This document shows, in pieces, positions 53,278 through 61,090 of a stretch of DNA of 64,000 nt; position 1 is the first letter of the stretch; each line of letters starts with the position of its first letter. Made by a program: the position numbers and the translations under genes. Origin of the DNA: Natrinema saccharevitans (lineage in GTDB: Archaea > Halobacteriota > Halobacteria > Halobacteriales > Natrialbaceae); contig NZ_LWLN01000001.1 in the NCBI RefSeq assembly GCF_001953745.1, positions 2,356,001-2,420,000 on the forward strand, given 5' to 3'. Under the pieces are notes generated by a model. That model was not told the origin of the DNA and ran no database searches. It was given only the letters and a program-made list of their open reading frames with translations.

Positions 53278-54302
53278 CGTTCGTACCCCACTCGTGGATC
53301 GATAATCGTGTACAGGAGGTCCTGAAGGATGTTCAACAGGATAATGACGACCGTGAAGATAAACAGCAGCGCTCCGGCAAGCGGCAGGTCTCCCTGGACC
53401 GTCGCCTGGAAGAAGATCTTCCCGAGTCCGTTGATGTTGAACAGATATTCGACGATGACCGAGCCACCGATCAGCAGGAACGCCTCGTTCGTGATGACCG
53501 GCACCAGCGGAATCAGTGCGTTTCTGAAGACGTGTTTCCAGATGATGACGCGGTTCGTCAGCCCCTTCGCTTTGGCCGTCTCGACGTAGTTCGAGTTGAT
53601 GGTCTCGAGGATGGCGGTCCGTCCGATACGAAGTTCCGCGGCCATCGAGGCCGATCCGAGGACCAGCGCCGGCGGGAGAATGAGTTTGATGTCGCTGGCG
53701 AGAGTCCCCCAGTCGATGCCGTTAGCCGTGACGAACGCCAGCTCGGGCGTTCCCGTGATGCTTCTGATGTCCGGTCCGAACGTGTACCAGTCGAACCCGA
53801 ACCAGCCGCCGCCTTTGGTCTTGCGGAGGGTGGCGAGGAGGATGATACTCAGCCAGAAGTTCGGCATCGCCTGCCAGAGGATACCGCCCACGGAGGCGAT
53901 GTAGTCGCCCCCGCTGTTGGGCCGCAGCCCGGCGTAGAACCCGAGCGGGATGCCAATAAACAGCGGGAGTAGGATCGCCCAAAATCCCAGCCAGAGCGTC
54001 GGCGGGCCCGCAAACGAGATGACTCGGGTCACCTCCATGTCGCCGTAAATAACCCATGACTTGCCGAGATCGAGGGTCAGGAAGTTCGTCACGAAGTCTA
54101 GGTACTGTTCCCAGAGGGGGTCGTTGAGCCCGAGCCGTTCGCGCATTCGTTCGGCCTCGGCTCCCGACGCCTCGGGACCGAGTCGAGCGGCCACGGGGTC
54201 GACCGGTCCCATCCGTAGGAGGACGAATATGAACGTCATTACGAGAAAGAGGACCGGCACTGAGAGCAGCAGCCGTTTGAAGAAGTATCTCCACCGACTC
54301 AT
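53274..54302 (-). CDS. Peptide-type ABC importer, permease B
   Basis: A 342-residue DppB/OppB permease with six membrane segments. The N terminus MSRWRYFFKRLLLSVPVLFL and the EAA loop NYVETAKAKGLTNRVIIWKH are typical; the C terminus LQDLLYTIIDPRVGYER matches the family. Of the importer genes it is the only one of ordinary size. Its stop overlaps permease C by 4 nt. Confidence 0.95.
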   Translation of the reverse strand: MSRWRYFFKRLLLSVPVLFLVMTFIFVLLRMGPVDPVAARLGPEASGAEAERMRERLGLNDPLWEQYLDFVTNFLTLDLGKSWVIYGDMEVTRVISFAGPPTLWLGFWAILLPLFIGIPLGFYAGLRPNSGGDYIASVGGILWQAMPNFWLSIILLATLRKTKGGGWFGFDWYTFGPDIRSITGTPELAFVTANGIDWGTLASDIKLILPPALVLGSASMAAELRIGRTAILETINSNYVETAKAKGLTNRVIIWKHVFRNALIPLVPVITNEAFLLIGGSVIVEYLFNINGLGKIFFQATVQGDLPLAGALLFIFTVVIILLNILQDLLYTIIDPRVGYER

Positions 54303-54442
54303 AAGCGCTCACGAACGGTTCGGTGGTCGTTTTTCGAACAATTTTTCATACGTGTACACCGATTTGACTTTTCCACACGCATCTAAATATTTCGCTTCTC
54401 ATTGTTTTAAGAACGGGTGCCGGATGCGGGGTCGAGTCGCCG

Positions 54443-56266
54443 TTAGGACTCGTCTTCCAGGTTCGCCTGCCAGTCGAGGTAGTAGCCGGTCGCTTCGTTC
54501 GGCATCTTCGACGTGTCGGTGTTCTTCGGCTCGAAGCCGAAGTGGCCGTACGCGACGTCCGGCCAACTCCAGATCCAGCCGAGCGAGTACATCTCGAGGT
54601 CGCCGTCCTCACCGCGGTCCTGGAGCGTCGAGAACTCCGTCGTCGTGGTATCGAGTTCGATGCCGACCCCGGAGAGCCTGCGCGCGAGTTCGTCGGCCAT
54701 GTCCTGGAACGCCGGACTCGTCTTGTAGACGGTCGCTTCCATCTCGAACGGGTCGTCCTCGGTGAAGCCGGCCTCCTCGAGGACCTCCGTCGCTCCGTCG
54801 CGGTCCATCTCGTTGACGCCGTAGGGCCACTCGTCGACCCAGTCCTGATAGCCGTCCCGTCCGGTCGGCCACATCGCCGGCGGCGTGAAGCTAAATGCCT
54901 CGAAGCCGCGGTTCTGGAGGATGTCGTTGACGAACTCCTCGTGGTTCGTGACGTACGCGACGGCCTTACGGACTGGTGCGGGGACGTTCGTGACGTTGAA
55001 CGCGAAATAGTACGTGCCGAGTTCGGGGACCGCGAGGTAGTTCGTGGTCTCGCCGTTCTCGAACTCCCCGTACGTACCGAACTCCCGGCCGTTGTCGTCG
55101 GTCTCGGCGTCGATGAGGTCGGCGTCGTAGTACGAGGTCGGAATCTCGAAGAAGTCGGCGTTCTTCTCCATCGCGTAGGTGAACTTCGATTCGGGGTCCT
55201 CGTTGATCTCCCAGTGGATGGATTCGACGCTCGCGACGGTCCCGTAGAAGTCGTCGTTGCGGACGAGCCGTACACTTTCGCCGGGGCTGAACTCGTCGTA
55301 CTCGAACGGACCGGTCCCGTTGGCCATCTCGGTCCGGAACTCGTCGTGACTGACCTCGCCGTCGTACCCTTCGACATCGCCGACGATGCCCTCCGGAACG
55401 ATGGAGAATCCAGTGTGAGTGAGAACGTCTAGGACGGCCGGGTTCGGCTCTTGAAGGGTGATCTCGACCGTGAGCTCGTCGACGACGTCGATCGCCAACG
55501 AGTCGGGGACGATACCACCGTCGTCGGTCGTCTCGTGGTCGATACCGAGGCCGCTCGTCGAACTGGTAACGAAGTTCGACCGTTCGCTGAATTCGGATTC
55601 GGCGAGCCGGCGGAACGAGTACTTGACGTCGTCGGCGGTCAGGTCCGTCCCGTCGTGGAACTGGATGCCGTCTTTGAGCGTGAAGGTCCACGTCTGCCCG
55701 TCGTCGGACGTCTCGAAGGACTCGAGCAGCTGGTTCTCGACCTCGGCGACGCCGGCCGGATAGTTGGTCAGCGTGTCGTAGAGCTGGACGATGACCTCGC
55801 CGGACGCGGTGTCCGTCGACATGATCGGGTCCAGTTCGTCGAAGGAAGCGCTGATCAGGTTCAGTTCCGAATCGCCCTCGACTTCGGTCCGGTTGTGTTT
55901 GACGTGGTGGCGACCGAGGGCACCGACCCGGGGGAGGTCGACGTTGTCGTACCAGAAGAACTCGCCCTTGCTGTGGTACATCGGGAGCATGACCATGTCG
56001 TCCCGGGCGGCTTCTTCGATCTCGATGTACGCCTCGGTACGCGTGTCTTCCGCGTCGGGACCCGGGTTGTCTACGATACGCTCCCAGGCGTCCTGTGCTT
56101 TCTCGGCGTGTTCAGTCGTCTCGAAGTCAGTTTCCTCTTCTTCTTCCTCGTCCTCGCTGAGGAGGGCCGAACACCCAGCGAGTCCGACCGATGCGCTGCC
56201 GCCGAGCAGAGCAAGCATTTGCCGTCGCGATCGATCTACATTCGGTACATCCGGTATGTCGGACAT
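54443..56266 (-). CDS. Peptide-type ABC importer, substrate-binding lipoprotein (apparently circularly permuted)
   Basis: A 607-residue SBP_bac_5 protein anchored through a Tat signal and lipobox (RSRRQMLALLGGS, then GLAGCS with Cys32). An acidic linker (DEEEEEETDF) follows. Residues ~55-130 (AWERIVDNPGP, EAYIEIEEAARDDMVMLP, FFWYDNVDLPRVGALG) match what is the C-terminal segment in ordinary family members. Only then comes the usual N-terminal start at ~133 (ELNLISASFDELDPIMSTD), and the protein ends at ATGYYLDWQANLEDES, where ordinary members continue into that segment. Start ATG 56266 is favoured by the TATA box at 56291. Confidence 0.85.
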   Translation of the reverse strand: MSDIPDVPNVDRSRRQMLALLGGSASVGLAGCSALLSEDEEEEEETDFETTEHAEKAQDAWERIVDNPGPDAEDTRTEAYIEIEEAARDDMVMLPMYHSKGEFFWYDNVDLPRVGALGRHHVKHNRTEVEGDSELNLISASFDELDPIMSTDTASGEVIVQLYDTLTNYPAGVAEVENQLLESFETSDDGQTWTFTLKDGIQFHDGTDLTADDVKYSFRRLAESEFSERSNFVTSSTSGLGIDHETTDDGGIVPDSLAIDVVDELTVEITLQEPNPAVLDVLTHTGFSIVPEGIVGDVEGYDGEVSHDEFRTEMANGTGPFEYDEFSPGESVRLVRNDDFYGTVASVESIHWEINEDPESKFTYAMEKNADFFEIPTSYYDADLIDAETDDNGREFGTYGEFENGETTNYLAVPELGTYYFAFNVTNVPAPVRKAVAYVTNHEEFVNDILQNRGFEAFSFTPPAMWPTGRDGYQDWVDEWPYGVNEMDRDGATEVLEEAGFTEDDPFEMEATVYKTSPAFQDMADELARRLSGVGIELDTTTTEFSTLQDRGEDGDLEMYSLGWIWSWPDVAYGHFGFEPKNTDTSKMPNEATGYYLDWQANLEDES

Positions 56267-56290
56267 AAACATGGGTTACCAATACAATCA

Positions 56291-56298
56291 TTATAAAC
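56291..56298 (-). promoter_or_regulatory. TATA box of the importer operon
   Basis: The minus strand reads gtttataatg, centred ~28 nt before ATG 56266 and 22 nt before ATG 56272. Confidence 0.5.
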
Positions 56299-56457
56299 TT
56301 GTCGACAACGAGTAGGGGTTGAAATGGTGTTTATCGGACCGATCGACACACAAATGCACAGAAGAGATCGTTCTAGAGGTGAAAACGGGAATTTGGCGGT
56401 ACATCGACTCGAGTCCGGGCCGGTTCTCGTAAGGCTAACGCGACGTATCGAGACGTC

Positions 56458-57027
56458 TCAGTCGTCGCCTTCTTCGTCGATAATGACGACTTCGCCGTCG
56501 ACGACGTCGACGTTGATTAGCGTCTTGACGTCGTAGCCCGCGTCGTCGACCTTGTTCTCGCCGCCGACCTTCTTGATGACCGCGACCGTGTCGATGACCT
56601 CCGCCCCGATCTCGTCGAGGGCGTCCAGCACCGCCGCGAGGGTCCCGCCAGTCGAGAGAACGTCGTCGAGAACCAGCACCCGCTCACCCTCCCGGACGTC
56701 GTTGATGTACATCTCGTTCTCCGAGTAACCGGTCTTCTGGGAAATCGCGACCTCGTCGTCGAGGCCGTACTGTCGCTTGCGAATTACGGTCAGCGGGATG
56801 TCGGTCATCAGCGAGACCGCGGTGGAGATGTGAATGCCCATCGCCGCCGGGGTGACGATCCGGTCGACTTCCTCGAGCTGGGCCTTCCGGATGATCCGGA
56901 TGACGATCTCGCGTAGCAAGGTCGGGTCGAGCTTGGGGAGTCCGTCACTGATCGGATGGACGAAGTAGTGATAGCCGTTCTTCTCGATGATCGGGGCCTC
57001 GAGCAGGGACTGCTTGAGTTGATCCAT
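56458..57027 (-). CDS. hpt: Hypoxanthine/guanine phosphoribosyltransferase
   Basis: A 189-residue purine-salvage enzyme that transfers ribose-phosphate from PRPP to hypoxanthine or guanine. The PRPP-binding loop is [13 protein letters not shown]; the N-terminal hood and the [20 protein letters not shown] strand region match archaeal Hpt-type enzymes. The length is normal. It is separated from the importer by 190 bp. Confidence 0.92.
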   Translation of the reverse strand: MDQLKQSLLEAPIIEKNGYHYFVHPISDGLPKLDPTLLREIVIRIIRKAQLEEVDRIVTPAAMGIHISTAVSLMTDIPLTVIRKRQYGLDDEVAISQKTGYSENEMYINDVREGERVLVLDDVLSTGGTLAAVLDALDEIGAEVIDTVAVIKKVGGENKVDDAGYDVKTLINVDVVDGEVVIIDEEGDD

Positions 57028-57142
57028 GTCGTCGGTGGGACGGTAGCGGAGTAAAACTTGACGATACGCGCGAACGAGATCGCAGGCATCGGACGCCGAT
57101 CGCTTCCCCGTCTTGCCCCGTCTCCGCAGGTCTCGGGCCCCC

Positions 57143-57772
57143 TTACCGCTCGCCGTAGCTGAGTTCGGGCGGCTGTTCGCCGTGACCGAGCCGCATGTTG
57201 CGTTCGTGGTAGATGTGTGCGACGGCGGTGACCGTCACCGTCACCGCGATGATCGCCGTCCAGCCGAGGTTCGAGACCGTCGTCAGCGGATAGATCTCCA
57301 GCCACAGCGCGGCGACCAGCGCACAGCTGATCGCACCGAGCGAGAGGTACAGTTCCCGCCAGGCGAACTCCCGGCCGGGAACGATCTCGAGGTAGACGCT
57401 GATGTCCCGCGTTCGCTCGGTCGGCTCGATGACGCCCCGATCGGAGTCGAACTCGAGGATGCCCGACGTGTCCATCTTCGGGAGGTGCGTCTGCTGAAGC
57501 GTCGTATAGACCCGCTTTCGCTGTTCGGGCGTGACGCCCTCGAGGGTCGTCTCGTACTCCCAGGCGGCGATCTGCTGGGCGAGGTCGCCGAGTTCAACGG
57601 GGCGGTCGTCCTGCTTGAGAAACTGGAGGACGTACCGCCGCCGTTGATTGCGCAGCACTTCGAAGATCTCCCCCTTGGTGAGTCGGTCGTCGACCTCGTC
57701 ACTGTCGTCGCTCTCGCTGCCGTCGTCCTCGTCGGCGTCCGGCGGACGCTGTTGTTGGGCCACCGCGATCAC
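57143..57772 (-). CDS. DUF7344-like HTH regulator with two C-terminal membrane helices
   Basis: The N-terminal acidic leader is followed by a winged-helix-like region ([20 protein letters not shown], then [20 protein letters not shown]) and [20 protein letters not shown], the pattern I associate with DUF7344. Two membrane helices come last ([18 protein letters not shown] and [17 protein letters not shown]). It may be a membrane-tethered transcription factor. I chose GTG 57772 (209 aa): the GTG at 57853 lies just downstream of the TATA box and upstream of the expected transcription start. Confidence 0.75.
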   Translation of the reverse strand: MIAVAQQQRPPDADEDDGSESDDSDEVDDRLTKGEIFEVLRNQRRRYVLQFLKQDDRPVELGDLAQQIAAWEYETTLEGVTPEQRKRVYTTLQQTHLPKMDTSGILEFDSDRGVIEPTERTRDISVYLEIVPGREFAWRELYLSLGAISCALVAALWLEIYPLTTVSNLGWTAIIAVTVTVTAVAHIYHERNMRLGHGEQPPELSYGER

Positions 57773-57774
57773 CT

Positions 57775-57802
57775 CGCGCTGCCGGCCCCGGCCGGCAGCG
57801 CG
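57775..57802 (-). promoter_or_regulatory. Perfect 13-bp-arm hairpin before the DUF7344 start
   Basis: The minus-strand leader folds into a stem of 13 perfect base pairs (CGCGCTGCCGGCC with GGCCGGCAGCGCG around 2 nt), ending 2 nt before the GTG at 57772. In the RNA it would cover the initiation region; in DNA it could be a protein site. Expected ribosome-binding site sequence is missing, which fits regulation by structure. Confidence 0.5.
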
Positions 57803-57854
57803 TGTGGTTCCGTACCCGATCGTATTCCCATCGGTTCGGGCGATGAACTGCACC

Positions 57855-57864
57855 TATATAATTC
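57855..57864 (-). promoter_or_regulatory. TATA box of DUF7344 gene
   Basis: The minus strand reads aattatatag. Expected transcription start ~57833, giving a ~60-nt leader that contains the hairpin. Confidence 0.6.
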
Positions 57865-57884
57865 TCCTGAACCGACCTGTCCGA

Positions 57885-59057
57885 TTACTTCGACGTCGCG
57901 TCCGTGCCCAGGACCGCCGCGATCGAGTCGGCGATCTCGCCGCCCAGTCCGGCCTTCGTCCCCTCGTAGCGGGCGGCGTCGCCGGCGTGAACCAGCAGCG
58001 CCTTCGTCCGGTCCTCGCCCATCACGCTCGCGTCGTTGGCGACGACGAAGGCCAGTCCCGCCCGCTCTAAGGTCTGTCGGGCCTGCTCGATCATCGCGTC
58101 CTCGTCGCCGGAAGTCTCCGTTTTGAAGCCGACGATCGGCAGGTCCGGGTAGTCGGCGCGGACCTCGTCGATGAGTTTCGGCGTCGGCTCGAGATCGAGG
58201 GTCAACTCCTGGCCCGAACGGATCTTCTCCGCGCTCTCCGCGACGGTGTAGTCCCCGATCGCGGCCGCCGACACCAGCGCGTCGGCGTCGTCGCAGGCCG
58301 TCCGCGTCGCCGCGAGCATCTCCCGGGCGCTCTCGACGTCGCGGACGTCGGCGTACGGGACCTCGGACCCGTCCTGCACCAGCGTCACGTCCGCGCCGCG
58401 AACGTAACAGGCCCTCGCGACCGCCCGCCCCATCTTGCCCGACGAGCGGTTCGTGATGATCCGAACGGGATCGATCGACTCGCTGGTCGCGCCGCTGGTG
58501 ACGACGACCGACTCGCCTTCGAGGGGGCGATCGCCGGCCGCGCGGGCGACGTCGCAGACGATCGCCTCCTCGCTGGCGATCTTGGCCTTCCCCTCCTCGA
58601 GGCGCGGATCGACGAAGTCGACGCCCCACTCCGAGACGGTATCGATGGCCTCGAGGACGCCGGGGTGGTCGTACATCGGTTCGTGCATCGCCGGCGCGAT
58701 CACGACCGGCGTGTCGGCCCCGAGCGCGGTCGTCGCACAGGTCGTAACCGGAGTGTCGTCGACGGCCCCCGCGATCTTGCCGACGGTGTTCGCGGTGGCG
58801 GGCGCGATCAGGAACACGTCTGCCCAGCCGTCGTAGCCACAGAGGTCGACGTGTTCGACGCCGCCCGTGATCTCGGTGACGACGTCGTTCTCGGTGGCGA
58901 ACTCGACGGCCCAGGGGTGGACGATCCCCCGCGCGCTGTCGGTCATCACACCGCGAACCGTCGCCCCCCGGCGTCGCAACTCGTGGGCGAGTTCGACCGT
59001 CTTGACGGCCGCGATCGATCCCGTCACCCCGAGCGCGACGTTGACTCCCTCGAGCAT
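57885..59057 (-). CDS. coaBC: Bifunctional CoaBC (phosphopantothenoylcysteine decarboxylase / phosphopantothenate-cysteine ligase)
   Basis: A 390-residue fusion of the coenzyme A pathway. The N-terminal FMN-dependent CoaC half has GVTGSIAAVKTVELAHELRR, GGVEHVDLCG and the PATANT motif (VFLIAPATANTVGKIAGAVD); the CoaB half starts at VVVTSGATSESIDPVRIITN and has the RSSGKMG and SAAAIGDY motifs with KTETSG near the end. It joins cysteine to phosphopantothenate and decarboxylates the product. ATG 59057 (MLEGVNVALGVTG) begins the Rossmann fold; an upstream extension is shadow. Confidence 0.94.
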   Translation of the reverse strand: MLEGVNVALGVTGSIAAVKTVELAHELRRRGATVRGVMTDSARGIVHPWAVEFATENDVVTEITGGVEHVDLCGYDGWADVFLIAPATANTVGKIAGAVDDTPVTTCATTALGADTPVVIAPAMHEPMYDHPGVLEAIDTVSEWGVDFVDPRLEEGKAKIASEEAIVCDVARAAGDRPLEGESVVVTSGATSESIDPVRIITNRSSGKMGRAVARACYVRGADVTLVQDGSEVPYADVRDVESAREMLAATRTACDDADALVSAAAIGDYTVAESAEKIRSGQELTLDLEPTPKLIDEVRADYPDLPIVGFKTETSGDEDAMIEQARQTLERAGLAFVVANDASVMGEDRTKALLVHAGDAARYEGTKAGLGGEIADSIAAVLGTDATSK

Positions 59058-59172
59058 GCCGGGTACTTCGGAGGGGGTCCCTTTAGGCGTACCGTCGTCC
59101 CGCGATCGTGCGTCGGTCCAACCGGCGGCCGCCACCGAAAACAGTTAGTGACTGTGATAGTAAGTCCACCCA

Positions 59173-60162
59173 ATGAATTTGCGTCGATCGTCTCGTGACG
59201 ACCGGGGCGTCTCGGTCGTCATCGGGACCGTCCTCCTGGTCGGGATGGTCACGATGTCGATGGCAATTCTCGGTGCGGCCGTGCTGAGTACTGACTTCGT
59301 CGACAGCCCCCCTCGAGCGGATCTGGTGTATCAGGAAGACAGTAGCGGCACCGTCGCGATCGGTCTGACCGACGTCCAGCGGCTGACCGCCGACGGCACG
59401 GAGATCAAACTCGAGGGCGAGGGAAGTTGCGGTACGTGGGACGGGAGTGGAAATCTCGAGAAGGGGGACGTGACGACTGTCGACGGGAACGACTGTCCAG
59501 ATGATCTCGAGAGAGGAGACGTGTTACAAATAATCGGCTCGGAGACGCTGGTCGATACCTACGAGTTACGTGGGCGGTTTGCCGATCACGGGTGTGAAGT
59601 AATCGACAGCGACGATTTCGACGACGGATCCACGATCGAACTTGACAGCGGCGATTCGATCTCCTGTGAAATGACGGACGGCGGTGATCGACTAGATAAC
59701 GGGCTACAGATCGACGAGGGAACCACGCTAATGGGCGAGGTCAACGTCACCAAAACCGTGGAACTCACGACAAGCGGGACAAACGAGATCGCCGGTGATA
59801 TCACTACGCAGAAGGGCGTCGATGTCAAAGACGGAAGCGTCGTCGATGGCACTATCAAAGCGACGAAAAGCGTCGACGTGTTCAAAGATAGCGAAGTCAG
59901 TGGGTCGATCGTTGCTGACGAAGATGTGTTAATAGATCAAGACGCCATCATTGACGGAGAGATCTCCCTGACAGGTTCGGGCCGCAGTGTCGAGGTCGAA
60001 GACGCGACTGTCGATGGTGATGTCCACGCTGACGACAACGACGTGACGCTCAAAGGCGATAGTGGCGTGATCAAGGGCGACGTCACCGGGGAGACGGTTG
60101 AGTGCAAGGATAATTCAGAGATCAACGGCGACATCACCGCAAACACGGTAAACGGGTGCTGA
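59173..60162 (+). CDS. Type IV pilin-like protein with bactofilin-like beta-solenoid
   Basis: A 329-residue exported protein. The N terminus DDRGVSVVIGTVLLVGMVTM, with the cleavage site before Val of VSVVIG, is that of haloarchaeal type IV pilins and needs PibD. After a variable part with several cysteines, residues ~185-325 make about ten short turns of repeating strands (GVDVKDGSVVDGTIKATKSV, DVLIDQDAIIDGEISLTG, DVTLKGDSGVIKGDVTGETV), as in bactofilin and polymer-forming solenoids. Base composition of this half is visibly more AT-rich than the neighbours. A pilin-anchored polymer at the cell surface is a guess. Confidence 0.78.
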   Translation: MNLRRSSRDDRGVSVVIGTVLLVGMVTMSMAILGAAVLSTDFVDSPPRADLVYQEDSSGTVAIGLTDVQRLTADGTEIKLEGEGSCGTWDGSGNLEKGDVTTVDGNDCPDDLERGDVLQIIGSETLVDTYELRGRFADHGCEVIDSDDFDDGSTIELDSGDSISCEMTDGGDRLDNGLQIDEGTTLMGEVNVTKTVELTTSGTNEIAGDITTQKGVDVKDGSVVDGTIKATKSVDVFKDSEVSGSIVADEDVLIDQDAIIDGEISLTGSGRSVEVEDATVDGDVHADDNDVTLKGDSGVIKGDVTGETVECKDNSEINGDITANTVNGC

Positions 60163-60178
60163 AGCCGCTCCGAGAAGA

Positions 60179-60916
60179 TCAATCCCGTTCGACGCTCGGG
60201 TGCATCGTCGGCGCTTCGTCTAACGGTTCGTCGAACGCCTCGAGCAGCTGTGCCCGCGCCCGTTCGTCCCGTCGGTGCCGTTCATTGTCGTCGATCTCCT
60301 CGCAGCCCGGCGGCACGTCGCGGCCGCGGCCGGTGAAGTAGCCCGCCGGGGCGACCCAGTCGTGGTAGAAGTTCGCGTCGGAATCGTGGACGACGGCGAG
60401 GCCGACCTTCGCGCCGTGGCCGGCCGCGACGATCGCCTGGTGGGGTTCCTCGGCCAGTCGGCCCGCGGCGTAGACGCCGTCGACGGCCGTTCGCCCGGCC
60501 GCGTCGGTGCTGACGAAGTGCTTGCTCCCCCGCTGGATGCGACCCACGTCCAGCGGCACGAGGTAGTCGCTGTCCGACCACGAGGCGGCGATCACCCGGC
60601 GGGCCTCGAGCGGCTCGCCGCCCTCGGTCTCGAGGCGGAACCCGGACTCGAGATCGTTCGTATCGATTAGTTCCGAGCGCGTTACACGCCCGAGTTCGAA
60701 CGCGGAACCGGCGTTGCGAGCCTGCTCGCGGCTCAGTCGCAGGTAGCGGCGGGCGTCGACCCCGTCGGGGAAGCCGGGGTAGTTCTCGAGGCTGGCGTTG
60801 CGCGCCAGAATGGATTCGCCCCCGTCGATGACGAGGGTGTCCAGTCCCGCGCGGGCGGTGAAGATCGAGGCGGCGAGGCCGGCGACGCCCCCGCCGACGA
60901 TACAGACGTCTCGCAT
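60179..60916 (-). CDS. Thioredoxin-reductase-like FAD protein without the redox CxxC
   Basis: A 245-residue flavoprotein. FAD motif VCIVGGGVAGLAASIFTARA, then RNASLENYPGFPDG, and the C-terminal FAD block VDGVYAAGRLAEEPHQAIVA GHGAKVG (quoted in two parts) are those of the TrxR family, but the CxxC active disulfide is absent: the position reads VIAASWSDSDYLVPLDV. The NADPH domain is missing or reduced (length 245 instead of ~310). So it cannot reduce thioredoxin; it may be an FAD oxidoreductase of another acceptor (inference). The longer upstream frame is a shadow. Confidence 0.8.
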   Translation of the reverse strand: MRDVCIVGGGVAGLAASIFTARAGLDTLVIDGGESILARNASLENYPGFPDGVDARRYLRLSREQARNAGSAFELGRVTRSELIDTNDLESGFRLETEGGEPLEARRVIAASWSDSDYLVPLDVGRIQRGSKHFVSTDAAGRTAVDGVYAAGRLAEEPHQAIVAAGHGAKVGLAVVHDSDANFYHDWVAPAGYFTGRGRDVPPGCEEIDDNERHRRDERARAQLLEAFDEPLDEAPTMHPSVERD

Positions 60917-61090
60917 GACCGTCCGTTGACCGGACGGTGTATAGAAGGTTTCCGTCGACCGCGGCGACGGCCGGGACCGCGCTCGAGCCCGCCTCGACGC
61001 GAGTCGCGTCGGGATTGGGGCACCGGAATCCGAGACAGATAGTGTGTCTTCCCCGACAGTATTTTGAATCGAACCGGTGAACGATCGAGT

